From contig NZ_SIRE01000024.1 in the NCBI RefSeq assembly GCF_004307995.1, positions 62,001 to 126,000 on the forward strand: a DNA stretch of 64,000 nucleotides, given 5' to 3'. The position numbers and the translations under genes were made by a program. How positions within the stretch are numbered: the stretch's first letter is position 1; each line of letters starts with the position of its first letter. Below are positions 9,989-19,125 of the stretch, in pieces. This DNA is from Paenibacillus thalictri. GTDB taxonomy: Bacteria; Bacillota; Bacilli; Paenibacillales; NBRC-103111. Under the pieces are notes generated by a model. That model saw nothing but the letters and a program-made list of their open reading frames with translations, made no database searches and was not told the DNA's origin.

Positions 9989-10133
9989 AACAGCGACAGT
10001 CCAGGACGTTTTTTCTCGTCTATGGCTGCCGCTGTTTTAATTTCTTGATCAACCTAAACCTTATTTTACGGAGTCTGGCGTTTTCGTGATTCATATAAAC
10101 GGCCATGAGGCCGGATAGACGAGATGAGAACGC

Positions 10134-10161
10134 TTTACAGCCGGCTTGCGGATGATATAAT
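10134..10161 (+). promoter_or_regulatory. sigma-A-type promoter of the kinase/regulator operon
   Basis: TTTACA (10134-10139), a 16-base spacer and a perfect TATAAT (10156-10161) stand 35 bases before the kinase ATG. GGGGAG (10185-10190) is its ribosome site. Confidence 0.75.
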
Positions 10162-10195
10162 TTTGTAAAAACAAAAACCGTACAGGGGAGAGCGT

Positions 10196-12031
10196 ATGCC
10201 GGAATATTGGTTCCAAAAAATGGGGCGTTTTCGTGGTTTGAAAAAACTTCGGTTTTATTCCATCGGTAATAAAATGATCGTTTATTTCTCCGTGTTGTTT
10301 GCCATTGTCATTATTTTGATCGGCACGATTACGTACCGGATGTTTTCAAAGGCGCTTGAGCAGCAGATGGTCCAGGAAACGCAAAAAATTATGGCCCAGG
10401 CGATGATTAACGCCGACTTCTATCTCTCCGACATTAAAACACCGATGATCATGATGGCGCGCAACCCAAACGTCATTCATATTTTGCGGGATTACACGAC
10501 GTCGGAATGGGTAGACCGGCTTGGCATGCAGCGCATTTTGGAAGATTTTACGCGCAATATCAACCAGTTCAAGTCGTATATCAAGGACATTATTCTCGTC
10601 AGCCGGGACGGCTTTGTTTACAATATCGCCTCCGCCGATGAAATATCAAAAGCGAATCCGCTGTTGCAATCCGATTGGCTGAAAGCGATCATCGCTAAAG
10701 ACCAGAAAGGCATCCAGTTTGTCACCACCCATGCCAGCAGCTATTATGTCGGCGCTTTTTCCAAAGATAAGGTCATTTCCGCGGTGCTGCCGATTGAGGA
10801 GAACACGAAGGTGCTTGGTTACGTCTTGTGTGATATCAATTTGCAAAAGTTCCGCGAAATTTTCGAATCGCTGTCGCTTGGTGCAGGCGGGTACATCTAT
10901 ATGGTGGACGAGCAGGGCACCATCATCGTGCATCCCGACAGCGCCATGATCGGCAGCGTGATCAGCTTCGAACTGCTGGGCCGGTTATCGGCGGACGGTT
11001 CTGCAGGAACCGGATCGTTTAAGATGAAGCTGGACGGCGAGGAGCAGCTGATCATTTACAACCAATCGAAAATTACCGGCTGGATGCTGGTCGGCGATAT
11101 CCCTTACGCCAATTTGACGAAAGCGGCCGGACAGAACCGCGCGATTACGTATTTGATCCTTGCGCTTGGGTTTGTGTTTATCGTGTTAATCTCCTTTTTG
11201 ATTTCCCGGCAAATTACGAAACCGCTTAAGACGCTGATCGATCGGATGAAAAAAGTGCAAACGCACGATTTGAGCAGCAGGCAGGTTGATTACGGACAAG
11301 GGGAAATCGCTGTGATCGGCCAGCGGTTCGAAGGCATGGTGTACGAAATCAACAAGCTGATTTCCGAAGTATACGTCTCCAATCTGAAGCAGAAGGAAGC
11401 CGAGCTCAAGGAGCTGCAGAACCAGATCAACCCTCATTTTCTGTACAATACGCTGCAGCTTGTGAAAGCGGAGGCGGTATTCGAAAATCACCGCGAGGTG
11501 AGCACGCTTGTGACAACGCTGGGCGATTTGCTGCGATATCCGATGTACGGGCGCAGCGAACCTGTCGCGTTGCGCGAAGAGCTGGCCTACATCGGCAAAT
11601 ATACTGACATTTACCAGCGCAGGTTCCGAGGCAAATTCGAGTATGTATGCGAGGTGCAGGAGGATGAGCTGCTGGCGATGCAAGTTCCGAAGCTGATTTT
11701 GCAGCCGGTTGTGGAGAACGGAATCGTTCATGGTTTCAGCGATACGCGGTCGGGAGGACTGCTGCGCATTGTTATAAGCCGAAACGGCATGGCGGTCGAT
11801 ATTTCGGTGTGGGACAACGGCAAAGGAATCGGCGAAGAGCAGCTTAAGCGGCTGCGTGAGCGGCTGGCCGGCGGCTTGGAAGAGGACGGCGGCAGCATCG
11901 GTCTGCTGAATGTGCTGCAGCGGATTCATTTGAAATACGGAAACGATTACGGTATCTCCGTAAGCAGCGAGCAGGGCGTTTTCACGGAAGTGAAGCTGAC
12001 ATTGCCGATTGCCGCGGGAGAACGGACATGA
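10196..12031 (+). CDS. YesM-type sensor histidine kinase
   Basis: A 611-residue membrane kinase. TM1 at about 27-50, an extracytoplasmic Cache-type sensor region, TM2 at about 317-337 (ending LISFLISRQITKP), a HAMP segment, a His_kinase domain with QINPHFLYNTLQL (H414 the predicted phospho-acceptor), and an ATPase domain with QPVVENGIVHG (N box) and DNGKGIG. It is paired with the AraC-type regulator whose start overlaps its stop. YesM/YesN systems generally respond to extracellular oligosaccharides and switch on ABC importers, so the importer at 16.9-20.1 kb is the natural candidate target. Confidence 0.95.
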   Translation: MPEYWFQKMGRFRGLKKLRFYSIGNKMIVYFSVLFAIVIILIGTITYRMFSKALEQQMVQETQKIMAQAMINADFYLSDIKTPMIMMARNPNVIHILRDYTTSEWVDRLGMQRILEDFTRNINQFKSYIKDIILVSRDGFVYNIASADEISKANPLLQSDWLKAIIAKDQKGIQFVTTHASSYYVGAFSKDKVISAVLPIEENTKVLGYVLCDINLQKFREIFESLSLGAGGYIYMVDEQGTIIVHPDSAMIGSVISFELLGRLSADGSAGTGSFKMKLDGEEQLIIYNQSKITGWMLVGDIPYANLTKAAGQNRAITYLILALGFVFIVLISFLISRQITKPLKTLIDRMKKVQTHDLSSRQVDYGQGEIAVIGQRFEGMVYEINKLISEVYVSNLKQKEAELKELQNQINPHFLYNTLQLVKAEAVFENHREVSTLVTTLGDLLRYPMYGRSEPVALREELAYIGKYTDIYQRRFRGKFEYVCEVQEDELLAMQVPKLILQPVVENGIVHGFSDTRSGGLLRIVISRNGMAVDISVWDNGKGIGEEQLKRLRERLAGGLEEDGGSIGLLNVLQRIHLKYGNDYGISVSSEQGVFTEVKLTLPIAAGERT

Positions 12032-13851
12032 ATGGAGGCTTAAGTGACGATATGCTAAATGCGATTCTCATAGACGATGAAGAGACGAACCTCAGGCTTC
12101 TGGAAAAAGTCCTCGATTGGCAGGCGCTCGGCTACCGTATTGCCGGAACGGCGCTTGACGGCCGGGAAGGGCTTGATCTGTACCGGATGACGCGGCCGGA
12201 TGTCGTTTTGGTTGATATCCGTATGCCAATCATGGACGGCATCGCGTTTATCCGGGAGGTGCGCAAAAACGATTCGCAGGTCAAAATCGTCATACTCAGC
12301 GCTTACGCGGAATTTGAATATGCCCAAAAAGCGATCGAATACGGCATTCACGCTTATTTGCTCAAGCCTGTCGATGAAGATAAGCTCGAGCAAATTTTGC
12401 TCGCCGTCAAAACCGAACGGGAGTCCGAATTTGCCGCAAGCCGTACTCAGATGGAGCGGGAATACCACAAGCTGCTTGATCAGCTGGAGGCGCAGGGGAC
12501 GGAGGGGATAGCGGCAAATGCCGGTCTGTCGAACCCGCCGCAGGCTGCAAACGATAGCCGATCGATGGCAACCGGGGCAAACGCCGCAAGCGAAGGAGAG
12601 CGTAAGCTGTCGGCTGCGGCACATACAAGCCGGCAGCCGCAGTTCGCCGCTGGCGGAAGTGAAAAACGGTCAATGCCGCTGCTGGTCGCCTGTATCGCCT
12701 TCGAGCCGTTAAGGGGGCGCTCCGAACCGCGGCATGAGACGGATTTTACGCAATTTTTGACCGATACTTTGCAGAAACGGCATGGCGTTACCTTCATAAA
12801 GGCAGGCAAACAACCAAAGATGTGGGTGATTGTGCATGAACCGGCAGCCGCTTCTTATGAAGGGGGCGCCGGTCCGCAAGCCGGCACGGATCTGGCGGCA
12901 GCGTCGCCAAACGCCATGCGGCAGCGGTTTGTCGAGGGGCTGCGGCAGCTGGCCGGGCAGTGTCGGGCGCGCTACGGACAGCGGCTGCTATGCGGCGTAG
13001 GCAGTCCGGCAAGCGGATTGGCGGACTTTCCGCGTTCCTACGATGAGGCGCGGCGAGCTTCGGTTGCGCTGTTTTATGAGCACGACGGGCTGGTTGCCGT
13101 ATACGGCGTACAAGCCGGACGAATCGCGGTGTACGGCGGTCAAGATGATCCCATTGCCGTGTACGGCGGCACATCGGCGGCGCCTAGGTGGTCCCCCAGC
13201 GAATTTGTCGCCCGCAAGTGGGTTGGCGGCGGGGAAGCTCAGACGGGCAACGTTTATTATTTGCGGCAGTTTGTACAGGAGGCTTTTAGCGAGTTTAAGG
13301 AGCGGCGCGTGCATCCCGAGGACGTGTTCCGTTTCTGCGAGGAATGGTCCGCTTTGTTGAAGGAGCAGTTTGCCGCAATCGATCCGGAATTTGTGCGGAT
13401 GTTTAACGATATGATGCCTGACGGCTTAATGGGCGGAAGAAGCTGCGCTTCCCTGGAACAAGGCATGGAGGAGCTGGCGGTGAAAGCCGGCTCGGCGCTG
13501 CGCGCCTTAATGGACAGCAACAAAAACTACGCGGTGATCCGCAAAGCGAAGGAATTTGCGCTTCTGCATTTTCATGAGGAGCCGTTTACTTTAAAGGATA
13601 CGGCAGATTATATAGGGGTCAGCAAAAATCATTTTTCCAAGATGTACAAAGAGCAGACAGGGGAAAATTTCTGGGATTACGTCATTCATTTGCGGATGGA
13701 GCAGGCAAAAAAGCTGCTGCGCGACACCAATAAAACAAATTATGAGATTGCCGGTCTGATCGGCTACAGCAGCGAATATCATTTCGCCCGCTTGTTCTCC
13801 AAGCTGGCGGGGATGACGACAACACAGTACCGGAAGCTGCACGGCAGCTGA
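12028..13851 (+). CDS. YesN-type response regulator, receiver plus AraC DNA-binding domain
   Basis: A 607-residue regulator with an N-terminal receiver domain (acidic pair in ILIDDEE, phospho-acceptor D63 in LVDIRMPIMDG, lysine in LLKPVDE) and a C-terminal AraC domain (about 505-605, SKNHFSKMYKEQTGENF). The middle is unusually rich in Ala, Gly and Gln and includes a local threefold repeat with core AVYG near residues 363-390. The ATG at 12028 overlaps the kinase stop (ATGA); an ATG at 12052, preceded by GGAGG, gives MLNAILIDDE and is an alternative start. It is the cognate partner of the preceding kinase. Confidence 0.93.
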   Translation: MNGGLSDDMLNAILIDDEETNLRLLEKVLDWQALGYRIAGTALDGREGLDLYRMTRPDVVLVDIRMPIMDGIAFIREVRKNDSQVKIVILSAYAEFEYAQKAIEYGIHAYLLKPVDEDKLEQILLAVKTERESEFAASRTQMEREYHKLLDQLEAQGTEGIAANAGLSNPPQAANDSRSMATGANAASEGERKLSAAAHTSRQPQFAAGGSEKRSMPLLVACIAFEPLRGRSEPRHETDFTQFLTDTLQKRHGVTFIKAGKQPKMWVIVHEPAAASYEGGAGPQAGTDLAAASPNAMRQRFVEGLRQLAGQCRARYGQRLLCGVGSPASGLADFPRSYDEARRASVALFYEHDGLVAVYGVQAGRIAVYGGQDDPIAVYGGTSAAPRWSPSEFVARKWVGGGEAQTGNVYYLRQFVQEAFSEFKERRVHPEDVFRFCEEWSALLKEQFAAIDPEFVRMFNDMMPDGLMGGRSCASLEQGMEELAVKAGSALRALMDSNKNYAVIRKAKEFALLHFHEEPFTLKDTADYIGVSKNHFSKMYKEQTGENFWDYVIHLRMEQAKKLLRDTNKTNYEIAGLIGYSSEYHFARLFSKLAGMTTTQYRKLHGS

Positions 13852-14036
13852 AATAAGTAACCTAAGTAACGTAATATGCAGCAAAGATTGATAGTATCGC
13901 GCATTTCGGAGGACCTCCCGGGCCCATAAAATAAAGATGATCTTACGGCGGCAATAAACGCGGGTTAGCCAGCTGCCGTAAGGCGGGTTTGTCCGGCAGC
14001 GCGGACGCCTGAAGGAACGATAAGGGGGCGCAAACG
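13852..14036. other. intergenic spacer with a weak hairpin
   Basis: The gap between the regulator and the putative glycosidase contains CTTACGGC (13942-13949) paired with GCCGTAAG (13975-13982), without a T-run. It may attenuate or mark the start of a separate transcript. AAGGGGG before 14037 is the ribosome site of the next gene. Confidence 0.35.
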
Positions 14037-15965
14037 ATGAGCGGCACGTACCGCTGCGCGGAGAATGATGGAAACTGCGAACTTTGGCGCGGTGAGCAAA
14101 AAATTGCATCGGTGCTTGGCTTCAGCCGTCCGGATTTTCAAACGAGCGACCGATGGGAACAAACCGAGCCGGGAGTATTCCGTTGGGAAAGGTCGTTTGT
14201 ATATACCGGCAAAACGGATCAATATGTGGCGGGACTGTTTATGGAAGTGGAAGCGCTGTATCCGCTCCGATATTCGATGATTCCCGGCGTATCGTACGAC
14301 GGAAACGGCTGGGGGCAAGGCAAGGAACCAAAAGGGCTGACGGATGGCGTGACACCGTGGTCGTTTGCCGCTCACCGGACAACGGTGGCCGGAGCGACCT
14401 ATTCGGAAGGAAATGCCGACTCGCTGGCTTTATTTGGCGTATCCGTCAGCAAAAACGGAAACGAGCAGATTGGCTTCTCATGTTCGCTTGAAGCGCAGAA
14501 CGACCGGACTTTGCACCGGCTCATCTGGCCGGAATGCGAATGTCCCCGGGTTTACTGCGCAAGGGATCAATACGAGCAAGCGTATGAAAGGACGATGATT
14601 TGCCGGCCCGGCGATGTGTTTATAGCCGTGGCGTGTGTTGTACTGCAGCCGGTTGAACTGCCGAAGCACGGCTGGCATAAACTGCTCGAGGTCGCCTGGC
14701 GTCAAAACGTTCATCCAATAACTGCTTGGCATGAGCCGGATCGAATTTGGGAACTTGGCATCACATATGCCCGTGATTATTTGTGGGTGGAGGACGGCGA
14801 TTTCCGCGGGTTCGTCTGGGGGCTTCATTGGCATGAAGGGGCATGGGTGCAAAAACGCGATTGGCCTTACGAGATCGGCTGGGTCGGGCAAAACGCTTCG
14901 CTGGCCAATTCACTGCTCGAGCATTATGTGCTAAGCGGGGATGAGGCCTCGCTCGCCAAGGGGCTTGCCGCCCTTGACACATGGGCGGCCCATGCGCCGC
15001 TTGAGAACGGCTTGTTCCGTTGCCGTTTCCAGCACATCGTCGGCTACCCGCTCGATACGGCGAAATGCGGAGCCGAAGTGCAGGACGCCTGCAACTTAAG
15101 CACGGCGGCGCTGCAATATTTCGAATCGGCCCGGCTTGCGGCCCGATGCGGAGTAGAGCGCCCGCAATACGAGCGGATCGCGCTGGGCATATGCGATTTT
15201 GCCGTGCACGTACAGGAGTTTTCAGGCCGATTCGGCAAGGCGTGGAGAAACGACGGCAGCATCGCCGACCCGGAAGGGACGATCGGCTGTTACCTTGTTC
15301 CGCCGCTGCTGGAAGCTTATCGCCGCACCGGCGATCGCCGTTATCTCCATGCGGCGAAGGACGGTTACCATTACTACATCGGCGAATTTATCGCCAACGG
15401 CTATTCTACGGCCGGAGCGCTTGATACGTATTGCATCGACAAGGAATCGGCCATTCCGCTGCTGAGGGCGGGTTTGGAGCTGTTCGAGCTGACGCGGGAG
15501 TCGGCGTATTTGGATGGGGCCGTACAAGCTTCATGGTACATCGCCAGCTGGCAATTGCATCACTCGATTCATTTCCCGGAAGGCAGCGTGCTGCATGAGC
15601 ACGGATACGATTCGTTTGGCGGCACGACGGTTTCCGCTCAACATCATCATATCGACCATTTTGCAGTGGCGATTGTGCCGGAATGGCTGCGGCTGGCCGC
15701 TTGGACCGGCGACGATACGTGGCGCCAGCGGGCGCTGGCCGCTTGGGCGAACGCCACGGCGTTTGTCTCGGACGGCGCATTGTCCGTGAGCGGTCACGTC
15801 AGGCCGCCCGGCGGGCAAGACGAGGGCATCTGCCATACCCGCTGGCATACGCGGTGGGGCGAATACTTTGGCGTGTCGCAGTGGCTTGTCGCTTGGCCGA
15901 CCGCTTTCCGGCTGGAAGTGCTGCGCGGTTTAAACGACTGGTCGGTGCTGATGGGAAACAAATAG
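14037..15965 (+). CDS. putative (alpha/alpha)6-barrel glycosidase-like protein
   Basis: A 642-residue cytoplasmic protein without a signal peptide. The N-terminal half looks like a beta-sandwich; from about residue 220 there are repeated helical hairpins with aromatic-rich turns (LLEHYVLSGDEASLAKGLAA, YHYYIGEFIANGY, ASWYIASWQLHHS), typical of six-hairpin glycosidases. Histidine-rich AQHHHIDHF lies near residue 535. The position after a carbohydrate-sensing two-component system and before a sugar ABC importer supports action on an imported glycan. I do not recognise the exact GH family, so the call rests on fold-like pattern and context. Confidence 0.6.
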   Translation: MSGTYRCAENDGNCELWRGEQKIASVLGFSRPDFQTSDRWEQTEPGVFRWERSFVYTGKTDQYVAGLFMEVEALYPLRYSMIPGVSYDGNGWGQGKEPKGLTDGVTPWSFAAHRTTVAGATYSEGNADSLALFGVSVSKNGNEQIGFSCSLEAQNDRTLHRLIWPECECPRVYCARDQYEQAYERTMICRPGDVFIAVACVVLQPVELPKHGWHKLLEVAWRQNVHPITAWHEPDRIWELGITYARDYLWVEDGDFRGFVWGLHWHEGAWVQKRDWPYEIGWVGQNASLANSLLEHYVLSGDEASLAKGLAALDTWAAHAPLENGLFRCRFQHIVGYPLDTAKCGAEVQDACNLSTAALQYFESARLAARCGVERPQYERIALGICDFAVHVQEFSGRFGKAWRNDGSIADPEGTIGCYLVPPLLEAYRRTGDRRYLHAAKDGYHYYIGEFIANGYSTAGALDTYCIDKESAIPLLRAGLELFELTRESAYLDGAVQASWYIASWQLHHSIHFPEGSVLHEHGYDSFGGTTVSAQHHHIDHFAVAIVPEWLRLAAWTGDDTWRQRALAAWANATAFVSDGALSVSGHVRPPGGQDEGICHTRWHTRWGEYFGVSQWLVAWPTAFRLEVLRGLNDWSVLMGNK

Positions 15966-16049
15966 ATGCGTGTAGACGCTTGCTGAAAGAGTTGGACAAT
16001 CAGGTCCCGTTTGGGTTCGTTTGATTTAACCTGCCGTGTATTTCCGGCA

Positions 16050-16628
16050 TTATGCCAGTTCGAAACCGGAGTTGTTCTTGATCTCTTCAACGTATTGATT
16101 CATCTGTGCGGTCGTGAATGAACCGGTATCAAGCAGATGTTTGGCGTTAAGATCGGACTGCTTAAATTCCTCGATTAAAATAAGACAGCGTTCTCTCATT
16201 CGATGCTCGGGTATTCTCATTTGGTCTCTGGAGAGGAGTGTCTCAGGGTCTGTCCATAACACCACATAAACAACACGGACGTGCAAATCTCTAACCTTTT
16301 CCCGAAGCCACGACGCTTCCTGGGGAAAGGTAACGTAATCGATGACGACATCGTTGCCGAATTGAACGAAATTGCGCGCCAGACTTAAGATGTTGTTCCA
16401 AATTAAGCGCAGCTCCTCTTCACTTTCCCATGGTTTTTGGCGTCCGCCGATATGCATATGGCTGACATCATCGCCGGAAATATAAGCGCTGTGGTTCAAG
16501 CTTTTAGTGAGCGCTTCGGCTGTCGTCGATTTACCGACTCCGGCGGGTCCGGATAATATGTAAACGGTTTTCATTTGATTGCTGGTTATATGACTCACCT
16601 CACTATGCTTAAGATCAGGTTTCTTCAC
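16050..16628 (-). CDS. P-loop AAA/adenylate-kinase-like small ATPase
   Basis: About 174-192 residues. TVYILSGPAGVGKST is a Walker A motif and NDVVIDYVTF resembles the Walker B strand; the helical lid DQMRIPEHRMRERC follows. Such lone P-loop proteins are putative nucleotide, sugar or metabolite kinases. The start is uncertain: the longest frame begins at a GTG at 16628 with no clear ribosome site, while an internal ATG at 16574 (MKTVYILSGP) fits family length better. It runs opposite to its neighbours and has no evident partner. Confidence 0.75.
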   Translation of the reverse strand: MKKPDLKHSEVSHITSNQMKTVYILSGPAGVGKSTTAEALTKSLNHSAYISGDDVSHMHIGGRQKPWESEEELRLIWNNILSLARNFVQFGNDVVIDYVTFPQEASWLREKVRDLHVRVVYVVLWTDPETLLSRDQMRIPEHRMRERCLILIEEFKQSDLNAKHLLDTGSFTTAQMNQYVEEIKNNSGFELA

Positions 16629-16806
16629 AAATTATCTCATCAAAAGGCGAATTCTGGCAACCCGATGCGGGGAACCCGGAGAATATTACGCAAAAGATCA
16701 TAGCATACGGCATTTAAGCGAACGCCTTATTTTTTTACACTGAATATAGGAGCTTCAATAAGCCGGCATGTTGAGCTCCCGTCATAAAGGAAGCAAATGT
16801 GGTGTC

Positions 16807-16838
16807 TGTGCGGCAGCTGCTGACAACCGCACATTTTT
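16807..16838 (+). terminator. terminator-like hairpin in the importer leader (possible attenuator)
   Basis: TGTGCGG (16807-16813) pairs with CCGCACA (16827-16833) and is followed by TTTTT, all within 45 bases of the start of the solute-binding protein gene. Lying in the leader and not after a gene, it could condition read-through into the ABC operon. Confidence 0.4.
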
Positions 16839-16880
16839 GCGAATGTACGAGAAGGAAATTCAAAAAAAGGGGTTGCAATC

Positions 16881-18167
16881 ATGAAAAAGATCGTAGCAAG
16901 CGCGACGGCAACGCTTATGTTGTCTGCGGCCGTGTTATCCGGCTGCGGAAGCGGCGATGCGGGCGGCAAACCAAAAGAAGGGGCGGCTGACGGTGCGGCC
17001 AAACCGAAGGAAGTCACGCTGTCGTTTTTGTCCTGGTACAATGCGGACAGCATGAAAGATGTCATTGCGGCGTTTAACCAGAAATACCCGCACATCAAAA
17101 TCGACCTGCAGTTCGCTCCGCCGGTCAAAGATTACAACGAAAAGCTGAAAGTGCTTACCGTAGCCGGAGAGACGCCGGATCTGTTCTACTTAAGCGCGGA
17201 AAACAAGTTTGACCTGATCAAAAACGGCTACGCCCTGGATATCTCCGATCAACCGGTGTTCAAAAACTTGAACAAAACGAATTTGGAAATGTACAAATAC
17301 AACGATAAGTTGTATGGCTTCGCCCCTGACGCATGGGCCGGCGGTATCCTCTACAACAAAAAGATGTTCGAAAAAGCCGGCGTACAGCCGCCGAAAACAT
17401 GGAGCGAGTTCGTTGACGTGATGAAAAAAATCAAGTCAGCCGGTATGACTCCGCTGATCGAACGCGGCACTTTCCTGTGGACACTCGCCAACGGCATTTT
17501 CTTAAACGACGTGATCAGCAAAAATCCGAGCTTCGACCAAGAGGTCATCGACGGTAAAAAGAAATATGAAGACGGCTGGACCATACCGTTCCAAATGTGG
17601 TACAACGACGTCGTGCAAGCGGGGCTCATCTCCAAGGATCTGTTGGGTGTAGGCTCCGAGCAGTTCATCAACGATTTCGCATCGGAAAAAGTGGCGATGC
17701 TGGTCGGCAACGCCGATCACCTCGGCAAAATCGTCAAAGCCAATCCGAACCTGCAGGTCGGCATTTTCCCGCTCGTCGGCACCGAGCCGGGCACGAAATA
17801 TTTGTACGGCGCCGTTAACGTCGGCATTGCGGTCGGAGCAAAAACGAAACATAAAGAAGAAGCGCTGACATTCCTGAACTTTATCGGAACCCAAGACGGG
17901 ATTACGCCTTACCAGAAAATGACCGGACAAATGGTCGGCATTCCCGGCGTGAAATACGAAGTGAATCCGGTGCTGGAGCAGTTCAACAAGATGTACTCGA
18001 ACAACGAAATCGGACTGTATTTGCCGCAAAACTTTTTCGGCGAGCTGTCAGCCTCCGTCCTCGATGAGATGATCAAAGCGTCGCAGGACGTGCTGGCCGG
18101 CGGAGCGAAGCCGGAAGACGTTCCGAAGCGAATGGACAAGAAACGCAAGGATCTCTCGAACAAGTAA
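16881..18167 (+). CDS. sugar ABC transporter solute-binding lipoprotein
   Basis: A 428-residue family-1 extracellular binding protein. The signal peptide ends in the lipobox LSGC with lipidated C22, followed by a Gly/Lys-rich linker. The mature part has the pattern of CUT1 sugar-binding proteins (SFLSWYNADSMKDVI, YNEKLKVLTVAGETPDLFYL, a conserved mid-region WAGGILYNKKMFEKAG). It captures an oligosaccharide outside the membrane for the two permeases that follow. AAAAGGGG is the ribosome site. Confidence 0.95.
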   Translation: MKKIVASATATLMLSAAVLSGCGSGDAGGKPKEGAADGAAKPKEVTLSFLSWYNADSMKDVIAAFNQKYPHIKIDLQFAPPVKDYNEKLKVLTVAGETPDLFYLSAENKFDLIKNGYALDISDQPVFKNLNKTNLEMYKYNDKLYGFAPDAWAGGILYNKKMFEKAGVQPPKTWSEFVDVMKKIKSAGMTPLIERGTFLWTLANGIFLNDVISKNPSFDQEVIDGKKKYEDGWTIPFQMWYNDVVQAGLISKDLLGVGSEQFINDFASEKVAMLVGNADHLGKIVKANPNLQVGIFPLVGTEPGTKYLYGAVNVGIAVGAKTKHKEEALTFLNFIGTQDGITPYQKMTGQMVGIPGVKYEVNPVLEQFNKMYSNNEIGLYLPQNFFGELSASVLDEMIKASQDVLAGGAKPEDVPKRMDKKRKDLSNK

Positions 18168-18240
18168 CCGCCAAAGCGGCGCAATATTAACGTCCCGGGC
18201 GCATTGTCCGGGTACTGCATCACACAAGGGAGGGGCCCGT

Positions 18241-19125
18241 TTGATAAGGCAGAAACATTTCATCCTGCACTGCATCTTGTTTATTCTCCCTGCCTTGGGG
18301 GTATATACGCTCATCCGGATTGTCCCGCTCGCCATGAGCTTCGGCTATTCGTTTACGAATTGGGACGGTTACGCTCCCGATTTCGATTTTGTCGGATTGA
18401 AAAACTATTTCGCTATATTCCAGGACGATGCCATAGTGGGGGCGTTCCGCAACACGTTTGTGTTTGCCGTCGTCAATACGCTGCTTATTACGGGGCTGGC
18501 GATTCCGCTGGCGCTTGTGCTGAACAGCGCGCTGAAGTCGTCGCATCTGCTGCGGGCCGTGTTTTTTTTCCCGTCCGTGCCCAGCGTGCTTATCATCGGC
18601 TACATTTGGCTGTTTATTTTGGACCCGACCGCTAACGGTGTATTAAACAAACTTCTGCAAGGCGCCGGGCTGCCCAAGGTGAACTGGTTGTCCGATTACC
18701 AATTGGCGATGATATCGCTAATTCTCGTATCGGTTTGGCGGCTGACCGGCTGGCACAGCTGTATTTATATCGCTAATTTGCAGAGCATTCCAAAAGATTA
18801 TTACGAGGCTGCCAGCATTGACGGAGCCAGCCGTTGGCAGCAATTCCGCCACATCACGTTCCCGCTGCTCGCGCCGGGCATGACAATCAGTGTCATGCTG
18901 ACAACGATCGACAGCTTGAAGGTGTACGAACTACCGTTCGCTCTCACTCGCGGCGGTCCGGGTAACGCGACCACGCTGCTGACGCAAATCATTATGGAGC
19001 GGGGGATCAACGATAAATTGGTTGGCCGGTCGGCCGCGATGGCGGTGCTGTTTATTCTCATCATCTTTGTTATCGCGGCAGTGCAGCATACGCTGATGCG
19101 GCGCAGAGAGGAGCGGCTGGAATGA
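18241..19125 (+). CDS. sugar ABC transporter permease, MalF-type
   Basis: A 294-residue integral membrane protein with six predicted helices and the EAA loop EAASIDGASRWQQF, which contacts the ATPase. It starts at TTG (18241) directly behind GGGAGGGG. It overlaps the second permease by 4 bases. No ATP-binding subunit is encoded nearby; CUT1 importers of Firmicutes often share a common MsmK/MsiK-type ATPase encoded elsewhere. Confidence 0.95.
   Translation: MIRQKHFILHCILFILPALGVYTLIRIVPLAMSFGYSFTNWDGYAPDFDFVGLKNYFAIFQDDAIVGAFRNTFVFAVVNTLLITGLAIPLALVLNSALKSSHLLRAVFFFPSVPSVLIIGYIWLFILDPTANGVLNKLLQGAGLPKVNWLSDYQLAMISLILVSVWRLTGWHSCIYIANLQSIPKDYYEAASIDGASRWQQFRHITFPLLAPGMTISVMLTTIDSLKVYELPFALTRGGPGNATTLLTQIIMERGINDKLVGRSAAMAVLFILIIFVIAAVQHTLMRRREERLE

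Larger units (their letters stand above)
9473..10195. other. 723-base intergenic region, mostly decayed sequence plus kinase promoter
   Basis: The left part holds the leader of the CAP-domain gene. The middle contains an open stretch interrupted by one in-frame stop (see 9692-9988). An imperfect hairpin, AAACAGCGACAG (9988-9999) with CTGCCGCTGTTTT (10026-10038), could end a transcript. The right end holds the promoter of the YesM-type kinase. No intact gene of recognisable family is visible. Confidence 0.5.
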
